This document shows, in pieces, positions 28,101 to 35,965 of a stretch of 64,000 nucleotides of DNA; within the stretch, counting starts at the first letter, position 1; every line of letters begins with the position of its first letter. This DNA is from CAVYWD01 sp963772225 (lineage in GTDB: Bacteria; Myxococcota; Myxococcia; Myxococcales; UBA5297): contig CAVYWD010000001.1 of assembly GCA_963772225.1 (NCBI GenBank), positions 1,302,001-1,366,000 of the forward strand. Direction: 5' to 3'. The position numbers were made by a program, and so were the translations under genes. The notes beneath the pieces were generated by a model. It searched no databases, was not told where the DNA came from, and saw nothing but the letters and a program-made list of their open reading frames with translations.

Positions 28101-28549
28101 CGAACTGCTACTTCTCCAGCTCCGATGCCGCGTTTCGCGACCGCGTCCAGGCGCAGGAAGAATACGGGCGGGTGGCCGCGGGGACCGTCGGCCTCGACGG
28201 CGGTTGGCGCGTCTACTCCAGCGGGCCGGGCATCGCGCTCTCGGTCATCGCGACCGGCCTGCTGGGTGTGCGCCGCGAGGGCGAAGCGCTGATCGTCGAC
28301 CCGGTGATCGCGCCGGAGCTGAGCGGGTTGCGGGCCGTGGTGACGGCGCTCGGCCGCAGAATTCAGGTGGAATACCGGGTCCGTGAAACCGGGTGCTCGC
28401 CGTGGCGCATCGCCCTCAACGGTCGGGAGCTACCATTCACCCGCATGGACAATCCGTACCGGGCCGGCGGCGCCGCCCTCGCGCTCGACCTCTTCGCCGC
28501 ACATCGACGCGCGGGAGACTTGGACGTCCTGCAGGTAGATTTGGGCTGA
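25172..28549 (+). CDS. GH94 1,2-beta-oligoglucan phosphorylase-like enzyme
   Basis: A 1125-residue cytoplasmic protein (no signal peptide) with the GH94 layout: an N-terminal beta-sandwich (about 1-300), a linker, and an (alpha/alpha)6 catalytic domain (about 600-1010) with a C-terminal beta-domain. The catalytic region shows LEQYSGGGWGTRDVCQGP and GHGDWNDSL, whose Asp near residue 767 matches the general acid of GH94. The length matches 1,2-beta-oligoglucan phosphorylases (SOGP, described in Listeria innocua) rather than the shorter cellobiose phosphorylases or the much larger cyclic glucan synthases. The reaction would be oligo-(1,2-beta-glucose) plus phosphate to glucose-1-phosphate and a shortened chain. 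It is the last gene of the overlapping operon. Donor linkage is inferred from length, motifs and the GH144 gene. Confidence 0.85.
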   Translation: MIDLPGTTPNAPRAEPLSLANAAGLSFELNRDGGIRQIRFGDDVVTLFAGNGMEPSPANLWLRLLCGETVEAVPLLGPQSPLRARAVDGGYAASGEWRGLSIELFLALAADRPAWRWLVHLENRSTQALCVDLLYGQDLALSSDGAARLNEYYVSQYLDLSAWEHPRCGFVVAARQNLAQGGRHPWAVVGSLRRGVLFATDGLQLFGLSPRMGGLPQGVSSGLARQRLQHEHALAAVQDEAASLAPGAHWSGGFFAALQADHPLATSAQDLAAVDEALSWAQSLPAPPMGPLEEDADAPRGTLFSSAKGLQSVALSEAELRQLFGPKWRHEEREGGELLSFFCGDAHVVLAAKEARTQRPHGHLLRTGQARVPDESSLASTAWMAGVFHSMVTQGHVSLNRFLSTQRSWLGLFRSHGLRLFARVGERWQLLGVPSAFEMRPHACRWLYRHARGLLEVVSAAQAERSSLSLRARVLEGPDVAFLATLHLALGGDDGRAGAAVPWRLDGNEVFVAAPEGSPLRARFSGGGFAVALLEGAKLVRAHGDARLFADGQPRGLPYLCLESEPCAVLSLELHGRLVPEAPEPPAPIALPSLQPPGDGEASREVSRLQEMLPWLLGNALAHYLSPRGLEQYSGGGWGTRDVCQGPSEMLLALDCPEAARDLLLRVFGAQSAGGDWPQWFQFFERERDLRATDSHGDVVFWPLLAAARYVLGAGDASLFDAEAPFYQGPGAAAAPAPILEHVERALAIIARRRVAGTALAAYGHGDWNDSLQPADPALRDSLCSAWTVTLHHQTLVVLAKALRFAGRPERAAALEAEVEGVRRDFRRHLMADGVIAGYGIFDGGGAPELLLHPRDRRTGLRYSLLPMVHAVLENLCTKEEAAAHLRIMREHLWGPDGARLFDRPLPYRGGPERLFQRAESSAFFGREIGLLYTHAHLRYAQMQAHVGDARGLLRSLALAHPIQLRERLPQAGLRQANCYFSSSDAAFRDRVQAQEEYGRVAAGTVGLDGGWRVYSSGPGIALSVIATGLLGVRREGEALIVDPVIAPELSGLRAVVTALGRRIQVEYRVRETGCSPWRIALNGRELPFTRMDNPYRAGGAALALDLFAAHRRAGDLDVLQVDLG

Positions 28550-28579
28550 CGGCAGCCGCCTGGGGGCCCGGCCGTGACG

Positions 28580-29311
28580 CTACCTGGCGGCCAGCGCCTT
28601 CTGCAGCGCCTTCTCGGCGAGCGCGGCCATGACCTCGTACCCCGCGCGATTCGGGTGGACGCCGTCGTCTCCCAGGTTGGGCTTCAGGCCGCCCAGGGAG
28701 TCGGCCATGGCGGAATAATAGTCGAGATAGATCGCCCCGCTCTTCTGCGCATACTCCCGGAGCAGGCCATTGAGCCGAGCGACCTTCGGCGCCGGGTCGA
28801 GCCCCGGGGCCCAGGGGTAGTCGCGCACCGGCAGCACCGATGCGACGACGGCGCGTATGCCGTGGGCCGCCGCCAGCTCGACCATGGTCTTCAAGTTCGC
28901 GAAGGTCTCTTCCTCGCGGTACGGGCCGGTGTTGCCGGCGATGTCGTTCGTCCCTGCCAGGATGACGACCGCCCGGGGCGCGAGCGCGATGACGTCCTGC
29001 CGAAAGCGCACCAGCATCTGAGACGTCGTCTGCCCGCGGATCCCGCGCCCGAGGTAGGCGCGGCCCGCGAAGAAGTCGGGCGCCACAGCCACCCAACCCT
29101 CCGTGATGGAATCGCCAAAGAACACGACGCGCCTCTCCGCGCGTTCCGAAATGCCGGCGCGGGCGTTCTCCACGCGGTACCGCTCGAGCTGGGCCCAGTC
29201 GGCGCAGGCCGGCTCCTGGCGCACGGGAGCCGAGGGGGAATTTGCCGGGCCGGCGGCCATCGCGGGACCGGAGCCGAGCGCCGCTAAGACGAGGAGAGCG
29301 ACCCGCTTCAT
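28580..29311 (-). CDS. Secreted SGNH/GDSL hydrolase (esterase)
   Basis: A 243-residue protein with a signal peptide (MKRVALLVLAALGSGPAMAA). The four SGNH blocks are clear: FFGDSITEGW (catalytic Ser68), GRGIRGQTT (Gly90), AGTNDIAGN (Asn122) and DGVHPNRAGY (Asp/His near residue 216). Such enzymes remove acyl or acetyl groups from lipids or carbohydrates. It is convergent with the glucan operon and only 30 nt from its end, so it has its own promoter on the right. It could deacylate substituted glucans, but the position alone does not prove a link. Confidence 0.88.
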   Translation of the reverse strand: MKRVALLVLAALGSGPAMAAGPANSPSAPVRQEPACADWAQLERYRVENARAGISERAERRVVFFGDSITEGWVAVAPDFFAGRAYLGRGIRGQTTSQMLVRFRQDVIALAPRAVVILAGTNDIAGNTGPYREEETFANLKTMVELAAAHGIRAVVASVLPVRDYPWAPGLDPAPKVARLNGLLREYAQKSGAIYLDYYSAMADSLGGLKPNLGDDGVHPNRAGYEVMAALAEKALQKALAAR

Positions 29312-29552
29312 CGAGACCTCACAGGGCTTGCACTCGCGTAGAAATCGACCGTATTGATCATGAAGAGGTGAGCCGAATTTTCAACCGATTTGGGCCGCTC
29401 TTCGCCATTGCGACGAGCCCGGCGGGCGCGGCGCCGCTGGGGCCTCTTACGAACCTGCTCAGGCCGGCCGCATCGAATGGCCGAGCGGTCAAGGCAGGTC
29501 AAGGCCTCGCCGAACTTTGGAAGGGCTCGCAACGGCTGGGAGAGGAGACTGC

Positions 29553-29987
29553 ATGGCGCGAAGACCGAGCGCATCGCACCCGCCCGCCCATCGGAAGGGG
29601 CGGCAACCCGCGGCCGCCCGAGGAGCGTCGGCGATCGACGAGTACCTGGCCGCGCTTTCGGAGGACCGCCGCAAGGCCCTCCAAGCGCTGCGCCAGGTCA
29701 TCCGCGCTGCGTTGCCCATGGCGGAGGAGTGCATCAGCTACGGCATTCCGGCGTTTCGCTTCGACGGCAAGGTGGTCGCCGGCTTCGCCGCGACGAAGAA
29801 GGGCTGCTCCTATTTTCCCTTTAGCGGCTCGACCCTTCGCACGCTCGCGCAGGAAGTTGTCGCTTACGAGCAGACGAAGTCCTCGCTGCACTTTTCGGCC
29901 GAGGAGCCCCTCCCGAAGACCCTGGTGCGAAAGCTCTTGCGCGCCCGCCTCGCCGAGCTCCGCCGTGCCCGACGCCCGGGAAAATAG
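29553..29987 (+). CDS. DUF1801 (YdhG/YjbR-like) protein
   Basis: A 144-residue protein with the DUF1801 pattern: a helical start (IDEYLAALSEDRRKALQALR), the ECISYGIPAFRF core and KKGCSYFPFSGSTLRTLAQE, then SSLHFSAEEPLPKTLVRKLL. ATG 29553 has GAGAGGAG upstream. The family is small, cytoplasmic and of unknown function. It is monocistronic. Confidence 0.85.
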   Translation: MARRPSASHPPAHRKGRQPAAARGASAIDEYLAALSEDRRKALQALRQVIRAALPMAEECISYGIPAFRFDGKVVAGFAATKKGCSYFPFSGSTLRTLAQEVVAYEQTKSSLHFSAEEPLPKTLVRKLLRARLAELRRARRPGK

Positions 29988-30291
29988 GCGTGCGCATGTC
30001 CCCGCCGGCGGCGCACACCTCCGCGTCGAGCGGTCGATTGGCCCGCCGGCTTTCGCTCAAGGGCTTCCTGGTCACCGCCGTCGGCGCGACCTTGGCCGCT
30101 TTGCGCTAAAGGCGGCTCTGGCGCTGGCGGCCACCTCAGAGCGCTGGCGACCACCTCGGCCAATGGCAGGAAAGCTCGCGCTCAACCAGGGCATCGGCAC
30201 AACGCGCCTTCGACTCCGGCGGTCGCGCGCGCAACGCGACATGGATGGGCAGCGCTCTCTGCGGCGAGGGCCGGGTGACGGGCTCTCGGAG
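29988..30291. other. Gene-poor stretch of about 300 bp
   Basis: No protein-like frame is seen. A short imperfect direct repeat (GCGCTGGCG followed by CCACCTC) occurs around 30119-30160. The downstream half may hold a terminator for the converging genes, but no clear hairpin with a T-run is visible. Confidence 0.4.
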
Positions 30292-31551
30292 TCACTTGCC
30301 GCCTGAGCTGGACGCCCCATATCCCGCGGCGACGATGTTCTCCTGAATGGAGCTCTCGGTCGCGTCCGACGGGTAGCCGGTGACGATGGCCCCTTCGTAG
30401 AAGGTTCCAGCGCTGAGGTTTGTGCCACCGCCAGCAGGACAGCAATCGCCGCCGCTCCCGAGCACGATGGCCCCCTGCTTCTGCATGGGATTGTAATTGT
30501 TGGGCAGCGAGCCCTCGTAGAGGGTGGTGAGGTCGCCGGATTGCGCGTTTCCGCCTTTGAGGGCGAACTTCGTCGTCCCGTTATTCTTGAGCATCGCCGT
30601 GACGTACGTGCTCGCGAATGCCTTCTGGCTCGGGTTCCAGGCTTGGCTTCCTCCGGGGAAGAGCCCCCATTCGAGGTCTGCCTGGACCCATGGGCCGGAG
30701 CCCGAGCACCCGCCGAACCAGCACTGCTTGCTGAAGTTGATGGCGTCCATGGCGCCGGCCCTGTCGGCTTTTCGAGTGGTCTCGCTGTTTCCATAGTCGA
30801 AGCAGCACCCGTCGTTCACGTGCGTGCCGCTCGTCACCATGTACAGGCCCTCGGGCGCGCTTGCGGTCGGGACGCCCGTCGCGTGGCCGTCCCTCCAATA
30901 GCTGTTGCCGGGATTGATGAAGAGCGAATAGACCCTGTGACCGCTGATGGTCAAAGACTCATTGGTCGCCTTCGCGGGGGTGGCGGACCCGCCGCAGGAG
31001 CTTCCCTGCCCCTGGTATTCGAGGTGATTGCCCTTCCCAGACTGGTCGTAGACGATGGTGATTTCGCACGTCGCACCCGAGCAGAATGCGTCTTGCGTGG
31101 CTGCGTTGGCGAAGCCTCCGGGGCTCAGGACTCCTATCTCCTTGGTGACGCTGTCCGACTTGCGCCGGACCTGGTACAGGTTTCCATTGTAAGAGCCGTA
31201 GAGTGCCCGCACCGTGCTATGGGCTGCGACGCAGGCCGTCCCCCCAGATGCGAAGAGGTCGCAAGGCCCGGGGTTGGCCATCACCGCGCCGCTGTCGCTG
31301 GCGCCTGCATCCCCCGCGTCCACGAAGGCGCCGGCGTCCTCGGGGGCGTTTGCGTCCGCGGGGCTTCCGGCATCGATGGGGACTGCGCCGGCGTCTCTGG
31401 CGCTCGCACCGCCGCCGTTCGCGTCCCTAGAGGCGCCTGCGTCGAGCGACCCTCCGTCGTCGTTGCCAGGGTCGATGCTGCCGATGGGGCACGCCACGAG
31501 CGCCGCGCCGAGCGCGGCCAGCATCGAAGATTTCCGGAGGTTAGATGGCAT
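30292..31551 (-). CDS. GH54 alpha-L-arabinofuranosidase lipoprotein
   Basis: A 419-residue protein. A lipoprotein signal (ML AALGAALVAC, Cys near 21) is followed by an Asp/Ala/Gly-rich linker (about 25-90; repeated DAG and DAGA units) and the GH54 catalytic domain. Typical GH54 stretches are PCDLFASGGTACVAAHST, RALYGSYNGNLYQVRR, ITIVYDQSGKGNHLEYQ, CCFDYGNSE and VQADLEWGLFPGG, whose Glu is the candidate nucleophile by family alignment. The enzyme removes L-arabinose from arabinans or arabinoxylans at the cell surface. The usual C-terminal arabinose-binding domain (CBM42) of fungal GH54 enzymes is absent. No strong ribosome site precedes the ATG. Confidence 0.85.
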   Translation of the reverse strand: MPSNLRKSSMLAALGAALVACPIGSIDPGNDDGGSLDAGASRDANGGGASARDAGAVPIDAGSPADANAPEDAGAFVDAGDAGASDSGAVMANPGPCDLFASGGTACVAAHSTVRALYGSYNGNLYQVRRKSDSVTKEIGVLSPGGFANAATQDAFCSGATCEITIVYDQSGKGNHLEYQGQGSSCGGSATPAKATNESLTISGHRVYSLFINPGNSYWRDGHATGVPTASAPEGLYMVTSGTHVNDGCCFDYGNSETTRKADRAGAMDAINFSKQCWFGGCSGSGPWVQADLEWGLFPGGSQAWNPSQKAFASTYVTAMLKNNGTTKFALKGGNAQSGDLTTLYEGSLPNNYNPMQKQGAIVLGSGGDCCPAGGGTNLSAGTFYEGAIVTGYPSDATESSIQENIVAAGYGASSSGGK

Positions 31552-31823
31552 GGCGGAAGGGAGGCTGGGAGGCCCGAGATTGGGTCACGCCGCCGCGGCG
31601 ATGCCCCCCCGCCGAGCGCGAGGGCCTTCCAGCGCGCCGGAAGGAACGGCCGCGGGTTCGGGTCTTCTGACCGCGTTGGGCCGCGGCGCGCCACAAGGGC
31701 GCCGCGGCCGCTCCTTCCACTCTAAGTCATAGCTCTTCCACTCGTCGCTCCACGCGAAAAGGCGGCCCCCTCGAGTTGGGCGACACGCCTGTCCGCGCTT
31801 CACGACAGACCATCAAGTGGCGA
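31552..31823. other. Intergenic region between two minus-strand genes
   Basis: About 270 bp upstream of the GH54 gene and downstream of the PAP2 gene. It should contain the GH54 promoter. No gene or clear element was seen. Confidence 0.4.
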
Positions 31824-33815
31824 TCAAATGGCTTCGATCGTCAACTGCACGTCCGTGCCCGTGTAGGTCGCCGTGACCGTGCTGAAGCCGTCCACGGTGA
31901 TGGCGGCGAAGCTGCCGTGGCGCTCGCCGGCGGTCAACACGGTGAGGGTGTCGCCGACCGCGGGCTTGTAGGTGCCCGGAAAGCTCACATGGAGCACCCC
32001 GTTGTCAACGACCGCCGCGCCGCTCACGTTGAGCGCGCCTTGGCCGTTGGCCTTCATGGCGACCTCGAGCGTGCCGCCTTCGAGCAGGGTGAGCTCGCCT
32101 CCGATCGCCAGGGAACCTGCCGCGTCGGAGAGCAAGGTGCCGCCGCTCACGAAGACATCGCCCTTGCCCAAGGCAGAGGTCGAGTCGGCTGCCAGGGTGC
32201 CGCCCTCCAGCTTGGTGCCGCCCGCGTAGGTATTGGCACCGGACAGGCGCAGGGTCCCCGTGCCCTGCTTGGTCAGCTTGCCGACGCCGGAGATGTCGTT
32301 CTTCCAGGCATCGGAGGCGCTGAACCCGCCCAGCGAGGCGTCCATGCTCACGGTCACGTCCCCATTGAAGGCGCCATAGCCGTCCGCCGCGGCGAAGAGG
32401 TTCAAGCGGCCCCAGCCCTCGACGTCGTCCATGATGGGATAGCCCGACGGCATGGCCGTGGTCTTGAGCACCACGCGGCGCTGCGCGCCCGTCAGGTACG
32501 GCAGGCGGGTCTCCAGCAGCACCTCGGCTCCCTTGGGAACCACCGCGGCCGCGGTCGTGCTGGCGATAGGAGTGAAATTGAACGTCATGCGCTTGAGGTA
32601 GCTCGCCTTGAGGGTGGCGTAATCCGCGAAACGATCGTTCGCGGCCGTTCCGGAATGAGCGTAGTGATACAGGTCGGCCGCGGTGGAGACGCCCGCTTGC
32701 GTTTGAAGCCAGGTGTGCGCCTGGGTCGCAGCCTGGGACCTCAGCGTCGAATTGGCCGACTTGCTCAGGTTGTAAGCGACGACTGCGATGGCCTGGATGC
32801 GGCCGCCCATCACGTCCAGGGGTGAGTGCATGCCCGCGAGAATTCGGTTCTCCCCCAGCTCCATGGCGCGGCTCAGCATCTCCTGGTAGCGCTCTGGCAC
32901 CAGGTAGGCCATGGCCAAGGCGTCGCGCCAACCCTCGGCCGCGTGCCCGCTGATGAATCCACTGTCGGTGGCAGGCGTCGTGCTCTCGACGGGCACCAGC
33001 GAGGGGGGGACGACCACCATGCTGCTCCAGCGCCACGGGCGGGCATATTTGTAGAAGCGCTTCGCCGGCTCGGTGGAGGCGTCGGTGCCCATTGCGTTGA
33101 TGAGGTCGACCGCCAACCCCATGTCCGTGTTCGCCGGGGCGGAGGCGGTAGCGGCGCTGCCCACGCCGGTGTTGTTGCCCCCGTCGTTATAGCTCTTCGT
33201 GTTCGCATCCGAGGCGATTCCGGTGATGGTCGTCGTTTGCTGGGTGCCCTTGATCCAAGCGGCCGTCAGCGGGCCCATTCCGTCGGTGACGCTGTAGCCC
33301 TTGCCCCGGCGGTCGTCCAGATACGCGGCCAGCTCCTGGTCGGCGCTTCGCGAAGCGGTCACTTTCTCGACGTAATCGATGTTGGCCACGTGCACGCTGG
33401 AGTTCTTCACGGATCCGTCGGTCGAATCGCGAGGAATGCCGGTCCAGACCGAAGCGGCGACGGCGGCGCAAGTGCCGCTGACGGGCGCCGTAACCCCCGC
33501 GCTCACGAGAAGATCAATCGGCGTCCAAATGTCCAGGAAGCCGCGCACCACGCGCACGCCGGCGTTGGTATCCACCGTGGCGTGGCAAGCGTCTCCTCTC
33601 ACATTGGTCGCGCCATCGTCCACATAGGCGGTGACCCCGTTCGCCGGGTCGGCGCTTTCGACGTTGCCGACGCCGGCCGGCTCCGCCGGGACGGTGTAGG
33701 TGTCAACGCTGGGCTTGGGGGTTGACTTGTCGGAGCCGCAGGCTGCCAAGAAGGACAGCGCGACTCCAGCGAAGCTGGTTCTGAGGCGGTGAATCATCGG
33801 TCGTTTCGAAGGCAT
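31824..33815 (-). CDS. PAP2-type acid phosphatase lipoprotein with C-terminal autotransporter-type repeats
   Basis: About 663 residues from ATG 33815 (an in-frame GTG at 33827 adds four). The N-terminus is a lipoprotein signal (SFLAAC). Residues about 60-400 form a vanadium-haloperoxidase/PAP2 domain: KRFYKYARPW, SGFISGHAAEGW and NRILAGMHSPLDVMGG supply the three phosphatase motifs (K-x6-RP, SGH, R-x5-H-x3-D). After about residue 500 the sequence becomes beta-helical with an autotransporter-associated repeat (GTGTLRLSGANTYAGGTKLE, then VSGGTLLSD and LEGGTLEV). No 12-strand autotransporter barrel follows; the chain ends VQLTIEAI. Such phosphatases release phosphate outside the cytoplasm. The fusion is unusual for a lipid-anchored protein. 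Confidence 0.85.
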   Translation of the reverse strand: MPSKRPMIHRLRTSFAGVALSFLAACGSDKSTPKPSVDTYTVPAEPAGVGNVESADPANGVTAYVDDGATNVRGDACHATVDTNAGVRVVRGFLDIWTPIDLLVSAGVTAPVSGTCAAVAASVWTGIPRDSTDGSVKNSSVHVANIDYVEKVTASRSADQELAAYLDDRRGKGYSVTDGMGPLTAAWIKGTQQTTTITGIASDANTKSYNDGGNNTGVGSAATASAPANTDMGLAVDLINAMGTDASTEPAKRFYKYARPWRWSSMVVVPPSLVPVESTTPATDSGFISGHAAEGWRDALAMAYLVPERYQEMLSRAMELGENRILAGMHSPLDVMGGRIQAIAVVAYNLSKSANSTLRSQAATQAHTWLQTQAGVSTAADLYHYAHSGTAANDRFADYATLKASYLKRMTFNFTPIASTTAAAVVPKGAEVLLETRLPYLTGAQRRVVLKTTAMPSGYPIMDDVEGWGRLNLFAAADGYGAFNGDVTVSMDASLGGFSASDAWKNDISGVGKLTKQGTGTLRLSGANTYAGGTKLEGGTLAADSTSALGKGDVFVSGGTLLSDAAGSLAIGGELTLLEGGTLEVAMKANGQGALNVSGAAVVDNGVLHVSFPGTYKPAVGDTLTVLTAGERHGSFAAITVDGFSTVTATYTGTDVQLTIEAI

Positions 33816-33900
33816 TAGGTCGATCACTCCACAAAGAGGGCTTGGCAGCCCTGCTGATGGGCAGCAAGACTGACTTGTATTCTTGTTAACTATCCTTGGA

Positions 33901-34043
33901 GCTTGACGTCTCGCGTTCGCTCGTGTGACAACTGGGAGACACTCGGGTCAACACAATCCAGTTGCTCGACGTCTCGCGGCCGCTCATGCGACAAGTTGGA
34001 GACATTCGGGCCGACACGATCCAGTTGCTTGACGATCGCCGAG
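33901..34043. repeat. 63-bp tandem repeats in a divergent promoter region
   Basis: Two full copies (33901-33963 and 33964-34026) and a partial third (34027-34043) begin GCTTGACG or GCTCGACG and end ATCCAGTT. The two full copies match at roughly 50 of 63 positions. Each holds an inverted pair GTCTC and GAGAC about 20 bp apart. They lie between the divergent PAP2 and EEP genes, so they may be regulator-binding repeats or a small structured RNA region. Confidence 0.8.
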
Positions 34044-34104
34044 CCAGCCCGGATATTGGCTTTCGGTCCAGTTCCGAAACAAATTAATTCAACCAGGAGA
34101 TGTC

Positions 34105-35823
34105 ATGAAAATCCGCATCCGCGGGTTGATGCTGGCCTTCGTTATTCTGGCCGGCTTCGACGCACGAGCAGCGAGCGGCACCTTCACCACGCTGACCTAT
34201 AATGTCGCTGGATTACCCCAGGGTTTGTCGAGCGCACCGAGCGACCGCCAGGCGTCGACGCAGCTCATCAGCTGCTATGTCAATGCTTTTGACATCGTGA
34301 ACGTCCAGGAGGACTTCAACTACCACGCCGCGCTGTACGACACCTGCGACAACCACCCCTTTCGGTCGGCGACCTCCGGCGGCGCCGCCTTCGGCAGCGG
34401 CCTCAACACCATGAGCCGCTTCCCTTTCGCCGACTGGGAGCGGGTCGGTTGGGATACCTGCAACGGCGTGGATTGCCTGACCCCGAAGGGCTTCACCGTG
34501 GCGAGAGTTCGCCTCGCCGAAGGCGTCTATGTCGACATCTACAACCTGCACGCACAGGCCCAGACCGCTGACGCCGACCTGGCGTCTCGCCGCTCCGACA
34601 TCCTTCAGCTCGCCCATTACATGGAGAACTATTCGGCCGGTCACGCGGTCATCGTCATGGGAGACACCAATACCCGCTATACCCGCGAAGGCGACAATAT
34701 CTGGGAGTTCTTGCGGCGCGGCGCGAGCGACGCGTGGGTCGACCTCGTGAGAAGCGGTGCCGTGCCGGCGCCGGGTTTGGACGCCATGGTCTGCGACCCC
34801 GGCTACACCAGCCCGAACTGCGAGGTCGTGGACAAGGTGCTCTATCGCGACAACGGGTACGTCGGGCTCAAGGCCATCGCCTACTCGATTCAGACCGACA
34901 CCCAGAACGCGGCCGGCCAGGAGCTCTCGGACCACCGTCCGGTCGCGGTGACCTGGAGCTTCGCCACCCCGAGCGACCTCAAGCTCAGCGACACCTGGGG
35001 CGGCCCGCACGAGGAGCCGTTCGATGACGTGGCCAGCTTGCCGGCGAGCCCCGCCGCGAGCGCGGTCGCGCTGCGCACCGGCAGCCGCGTGGACCACGTG
35101 GAGATCACCCTGAGCAATGGCTACGTGCTCTCGCACGGCGGCACCGGGGGCGACCCCAGCGCGCTGGCCTTGGCGAGCGACGAGTACCTCACCTCGCTCT
35201 CCGTTTGCTCTGGCCTCCACAACAACGCGACCAGCGTCTTCTACGCGCAGTTCACGACCAGCGCCGGGCGCACCCTGGCCGGAGGCTCGGCCACCTCGAA
35301 TTGCCAGACGTATACGGCTCCCAGCGGCTGGCAGATCGTCGGCTTCCACGGCCGCGCGGGCGACGAGGTCGACGCGCTCGGCGTCGTGTACGCTCCGCGC
35401 GTCGCCAAGCCCGGACCCGCGGCGTTTGACGAGATGGTCAACGAGCTCTCCGGCCAGTGCCTGGACATCACGAAGGTCTCGATGGCGAATGGCACCAGCA
35501 TGGAGCAATGGCCGTGCAATGGCGGCGACTGGCAGCGGTGGAGCTACGACGCCAACTCGGGCCTCATTCGAAGCCAGCGCGACCCCCGCTTTTGCCTCGA
35601 CAACAGCGGCACCTTCGCCGATGGCGCGAACCTGGTCCTTTGGAGCTGCAGCGGCAACGCCAATCAGCGCTTTACTCTCGACACCTCGAGCGGCGCGATT
35701 CGGATGCGGACCTACCCGCAGCAGGTGCTGGACGTCACTAATCTGAGCAACGCCGCCGGGGCACCGGTCGAGACCTGGTCCTGGTGGGGCGGCGCCAACC
35801 AGATCTGGAGCCTCGTGCCCTGA
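34105..35823 (+). CDS. Secreted EEP-family phosphodiesterase/nuclease with jacalin-like and ricin B lectin domains
   Basis: A 572-residue exported protein (signal MKIRIRGLMLAFVILAGFDARA). Residues about 25-290 form an endonuclease/exonuclease/phosphatase domain: TYNVAGLPQG, FDIVNVQEDFN (metal-binding Glu), YNLHAQ, VMGDTNTRY and LSDHRPVAV (catalytic Asp/His). Residues about 295-435 resemble a jacalin lectin (TWGGPHEEPFDD, VDHVEITLSNGYVLSHGG, GRAGDEVDALGVVY). Residues about 440-572 are a ricin B/QxW domain with three repeats (GNANQRF, GGANQIWSL). It could be a DNase, an inositol phosphatase or a sphingomyelinase-type enzyme directed to glycans. The start has a good CAGGAG site. Confidence 0.85.
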   Translation: MKIRIRGLMLAFVILAGFDARAASGTFTTLTYNVAGLPQGLSSAPSDRQASTQLISCYVNAFDIVNVQEDFNYHAALYDTCDNHPFRSATSGGAAFGSGLNTMSRFPFADWERVGWDTCNGVDCLTPKGFTVARVRLAEGVYVDIYNLHAQAQTADADLASRRSDILQLAHYMENYSAGHAVIVMGDTNTRYTREGDNIWEFLRRGASDAWVDLVRSGAVPAPGLDAMVCDPGYTSPNCEVVDKVLYRDNGYVGLKAIAYSIQTDTQNAAGQELSDHRPVAVTWSFATPSDLKLSDTWGGPHEEPFDDVASLPASPAASAVALRTGSRVDHVEITLSNGYVLSHGGTGGDPSALALASDEYLTSLSVCSGLHNNATSVFYAQFTTSAGRTLAGGSATSNCQTYTAPSGWQIVGFHGRAGDEVDALGVVYAPRVAKPGPAAFDEMVNELSGQCLDITKVSMANGTSMEQWPCNGGDWQRWSYDANSGLIRSQRDPRFCLDNSGTFADGANLVLWSCSGNANQRFTLDTSSGAIRMRTYPQQVLDVTNLSNAAGAPVETWSWWGGANQIWSLVP

Positions 35824-35965
35824 CCGCGAGCGGTCGGGAAGGGTGACGAGCGGTCGGGAGCGGTGGGCCCGCTCTCGACCGCGAGTCGTCGCGGCTGCTG
35901 CGGGAGGGGGACGGACGGCGTCGGCTCGAGCCGCAAACGCGCGGCCTCGAGGCGCCGGGGCGGCG

